DNA of 64,000 nt. Source: G963662675 sp963676845. Its GTDB lineage: Bacteria; Bacteroidota; Bacteroidia; Bacteroidales; Prolixibacteraceae. The stretch spans positions 1-64,000 of the forward strand of contig CAXXKK010000033.1 of assembly GCA_963676845.2 (NCBI GenBank), given 5' to 3'. Shown here piece by piece: positions 61,859 to 64,000 of the stretch (the first letter of the stretch is position 1; every line of letters starts with the position of its first letter). Made by a program: the position numbers and the translations under genes. Under the pieces are notes generated by a model, which saw only the letters and a program-made list of their open reading frames with translations, searched no databases and was not told the DNA's origin.

Positions 61859-63139
61859 ATGAAAAGAGATCAAGTAGTTTTTGACATTATTGAAAAAGAA
61901 CGCCAGCGACAGTTGAGCGGAATAGAATTGATTGCATCTGAGAACTTTGTTAGTGAGCAGGTTATGGAAGCTATGGGTTCTGTAATGACTAATAAATATG
62001 CTGAAGGCTATCCGGGGAAACGTTATTACGGCGGTTGTCAGTGTGTTGATCAAACAGAACAGTTGGCTATTGACCGTTTGAAAGAAGTTTTTGGCGCAGA
62101 ATATGCAAATGTTCAACCACACTCGGGTGCACAAGCTAATGCTGCTGTTTTAAGTGTAATTTTAAAGCCAGGAGATAAATTCCTTGGACTTGATCTTTCT
62201 CATGGAGGTCACCTTTCGCATGGTTCTCCTGTAAACTCATCAGGTATTTTATATCATCCAATTGCCTATCATGTAAAAGAAGATACAGGTATGGTTGATT
62301 ATGATGAAATGGAAGCTTTGGCTAAAGAACATCAGCCAAAATTAATCATTGGTGGTGCATCGGCTTATTCCAGAGAGTGGGATTATGCACGTATGCGTAA
62401 AATCGCTGATGAGGTTGGTGCAATGTTTATGGTTGACATGGCTCACCCTGCAGGTTTGATTGCAGCCGGTTTGCTTGAAAATCCGGTTAAACATGCGCAC
62501 ATTGTAACTTCAACTACTCACAAAACTCTTCGTGGCCCAAGAGGTGGAATTATTCTTATGGGTAAAGATTTTGAAAACCCATTTGGCTATAAAACACCAA
62601 AAGGTGTAACTAAAATGATGTCTGCTGTTATTGATTTTGCGGTATTCCCCGGACAACAAGGTGGTCCGTTGGAGCATGTGATTGCTTCTAAAGCCGTCGC
62701 TTTTGGTGAAGCTTTAGAACCTTCATATAAAGAATATCAGACTCAGGTGAAAAAGAATGCTGCTGTAATGGCTCAGGCTTTTGTTGATAAAGGTTACAAG
62801 GTGATTTCCGGTGGTACGGATAATCACAGCATGTTGATTGACCTTCGTACTAAATTCCCTGAACTAACTGGTAAAAAAGCAGAGAATACGCTTGTTCTTG
62901 CAGACATTACCATCAATAAAAACATGGTTCCTTTTGATAGCCGTTCTCCATTCAGTACTTCAGGTTTAAGAGTTGGTACTCCTGCAATTACTACCCGTGG
63001 ATTAAAAGAAGAACAAATGGGAATTATTGTTGATTTGATTGATGAAGTTTTATCTGACATTGATAACGAAGAAGTAATTACTTCTGTAAGGAAAAAAGTA
63101 AATGCAATGATGAAAGATTTACCACTTTTTGCATGGTAA
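61859..63139 (+). CDS. glyA: Serine hydroxymethyltransferase
   Basis: A 426-residue PLP enzyme that converts serine to glycine and feeds one-carbon units to folate. IELIASENFVSEQVMEAMGS (N-terminal substrate region), YPGKRYYGGCQCVD, NVQPHSGAQANAAV and the PLP lysine in VTSTTHKTLRGPRGG (about K222) are conserved. The C-terminal DSRSPFSTSGLRVGTPAITTRG binds the carboxylate. Length is usual. Confidence 0.97.
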   Translation: MKRDQVVFDIIEKERQRQLSGIELIASENFVSEQVMEAMGSVMTNKYAEGYPGKRYYGGCQCVDQTEQLAIDRLKEVFGAEYANVQPHSGAQANAAVLSVILKPGDKFLGLDLSHGGHLSHGSPVNSSGILYHPIAYHVKEDTGMVDYDEMEALAKEHQPKLIIGGASAYSREWDYARMRKIADEVGAMFMVDMAHPAGLIAAGLLENPVKHAHIVTSTTHKTLRGPRGGIILMGKDFENPFGYKTPKGVTKMMSAVIDFAVFPGQQGGPLEHVIASKAVAFGEALEPSYKEYQTQVKKNAAVMAQAFVDKGYKVISGGTDNHSMLIDLRTKFPELTGKKAENTLVLADITINKNMVPFDSRSPFSTSGLRVGTPAITTRGLKEEQMGIIVDLIDEVLSDIDNEEVITSVRKKVNAMMKDLPLFAW

Positions 63140-63167
63140 TTCTTTTGTTTAAAAAGATATAGTGAAA

Positions 63168-63196
63168 GGCATCTGAAAAAATCAGATGCCTTTTTT
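63168..63196 (+). terminator. Terminator of glyA
   Basis: GGCATCTGA (63168-63176) pairs perfectly with TCAGATGCC (63182-63190), then six T. Confidence 0.93.
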
Positions 63197-63391
63197 CTAT
63201 CAAAAAATTATTGTTAATAACTCTGCTATTTTTCCCATTTAGAAGTAAATGCTTCAGTAAAATAATTTTTAAAAGAAAAATACGTTTATAATTGTTCATA
63301 AATTGATTGGAAATTAATTATTTATGGGTATTCATATCGAAAGTATTTTACTAATATGTGATTTAAAGTTTAATTGGAGATTTTGTATTCA

Positions 63392-64000
63392 ATGATTGAG
63401 AAAAGAGTCATATTTTTCTTGTATTTTCTATTTATAGCATTTGTCTCAGTTGCGCAAAATGAGGATAAGTTTAAAGTTACCAGTAGGTTAACAACAACAG
63501 ATGGTCGGGTTGATGTTGCAACGGTTACGATTCGTGAAAATAATCGAGTAAGCGAAGTAGTTGATTTGCCTCGAAGTGGGAGGTTTGATTATGAATTTGA
63601 TTTTAAAAATGAATATGTCCTAACTTTTGAGTGTGATGGATTCTATCAAAAGATTGTTGAAGTATCAACAATGGTTCCCGACGATATTTTAGAGGAAAAT
63701 AGCAAATTCCCTGTCTTTGATTTTGTAGTTAATTTATATCATCAGGTTGATGGGGTTGATGAGGGATTTTCCAGTCAGTCTGTAGCTCGAATCTATTACG
63801 ATGAAGATCTTGATAATTTTGATGCAATATCCTATTATTCTGATAAGGATATTGAAAAAATTATTGCTGAAGCAGAAGTGCAGGAGTCAAATACGAATGA
63901 TGAGGCTGAAGAGATTCGTCGAATTGATGACCGGGAATTGGCTCAAATGGAGCGTGATTACGACAGTGCCATTTCAGATGGTGATGCTTCTTATCAAAGA
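63392..64000 (+). CDS. Secreted protein, N-terminal part, cut by the window end
   Basis: An open frame of 203 codons from the ATG at 63392 to the edge without a stop. It starts with a signal peptide (RVIFFLYFLFIAFVSVAQN). Residues 28-105 form a beta sandwich-like domain (VATVTIRENNRVSEVVDLPR, FDYEFDFKNEYVLTFECDGF) as seen in peptidase-associated or PEGA-like regions of Bacteroidota envelope proteins. The later part is acidic and helical (IRRIDDRELAQMERDYDSA). The function is unknown without the rest. Confidence 0.7.
   Translation, partial: MIEKRVIFFLYFLFIAFVSVAQNEDKFKVTSRLTTTDGRVDVATVTIRENNRVSEVVDLPRSGRFDYEFDFKNEYVLTFECDGFYQKIVEVSTMVPDDILEENSKFPVFDFVVNLYHQVDGVDEGFSSQSVARIYYDEDLDNFDAISYYSDKDIEKIIAEAEVQESNTNDEAEEIRRIDDRELAQMERDYDSAISDGDASYQR

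Noticed and set aside
61820..62134. Antisense frame over the glyA start
   Set aside because: It is a shadow of the strongly conserved glyA coding sequence and has no independent support.
1..64000. tRNA, rRNA, insertion sequence or prophage
   Set aside because: Reading both strands gave no T-arm plus acceptor pattern, no rRNA core sequence, no transposase or integrase and no phage gene.

Overview
The window comes from a low-GC member of the Bacteroidota, most likely a Bacteroidales/Marinilabiliales-type marine or gut-related anaerobe. The evidence is a protein with a type IX secretion sorting tail, HmuY/HmuR/HmuS heme-uptake genes, carboxynorspermidine decarboxylase, many SPII lipoproteins with acidic tails after the cysteine, TAnnTTTG-type -7 promoter elements, and almost no Shine-Dalgarno sequences. 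No tRNA, rRNA, CRISPR array, transposase or phage gene was seen.

Layout. Positions 1-3600 hold the end of a leucine operon (broken leuD, a LeuA/CimA-family synthase, a small zinc-ribbon protein, leuB). Positions 3700-15100 are housekeeping: DUF432 plus an MscS channel, nspC, dapA, DUF6913, ligA, a secreted trypsin-like protease, ridA and a NifX-like protein. Positions 16000-28740 are a heme-acquisition locus: TonB receptor, HmuY, a 1572-residue CobN/HmuS-type chelatase, membrane proteins including an ExbB-like/DUF2149 pair, a hemerythrin-like protein, a LuxR-type regulator with a degenerate receiver, flavodoxin and a DUF2023 protein. Positions 28900-42926 hold a second, TetR-containing cluster: an HmuY-like lipoprotein, a TonB receptor, an OB-fold-like lipoprotein, a PepSY-type membrane protein, TetR, a heterodimeric ABC pair, an MMPL/RND transporter, a methyltransferase, a LolA-like protein and a DUF1302-like barrel. 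Positions 43100-64000 return to mixed housekeeping: PhnA, NhaA, methyltransferases, DUF4197, a chagasin-type inhibitor, ClpB, a GT39-like transferase, an SDR epimerase, PBP1A, two tandem ClC-CBS channels, a YbaK-like deacylase, glyA, and the start of a secreted protein.

How genes may work together. In the first heme locus HmuY would bind heme at the surface, HmuR would import it, and the doubly membrane-anchored HmuS would remove iron, perhaps energised by the ExbB/DUF2149 pair and supplied with electrons by flavodoxin. In the second cluster three copies of GAACATTGTTC sit before the lipoprotein/TonB unit, before tetR and before the ABC/MMPL unit, which predicts one TetR regulon joining outer-membrane uptake to inner-membrane transport and envelope lipid handling.

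Most unusual non-coding structure: two intergenic arrays (6686-6861 and 48935-49090) carry a short CTGCAAG-like motif repeated every 20-21 bp, two helical turns, with unrelated spacers. A perfect 24-bp palindrome stands before nspC. Two genes (leuD and a methyltransferase) are each broken by one apparently missing base.
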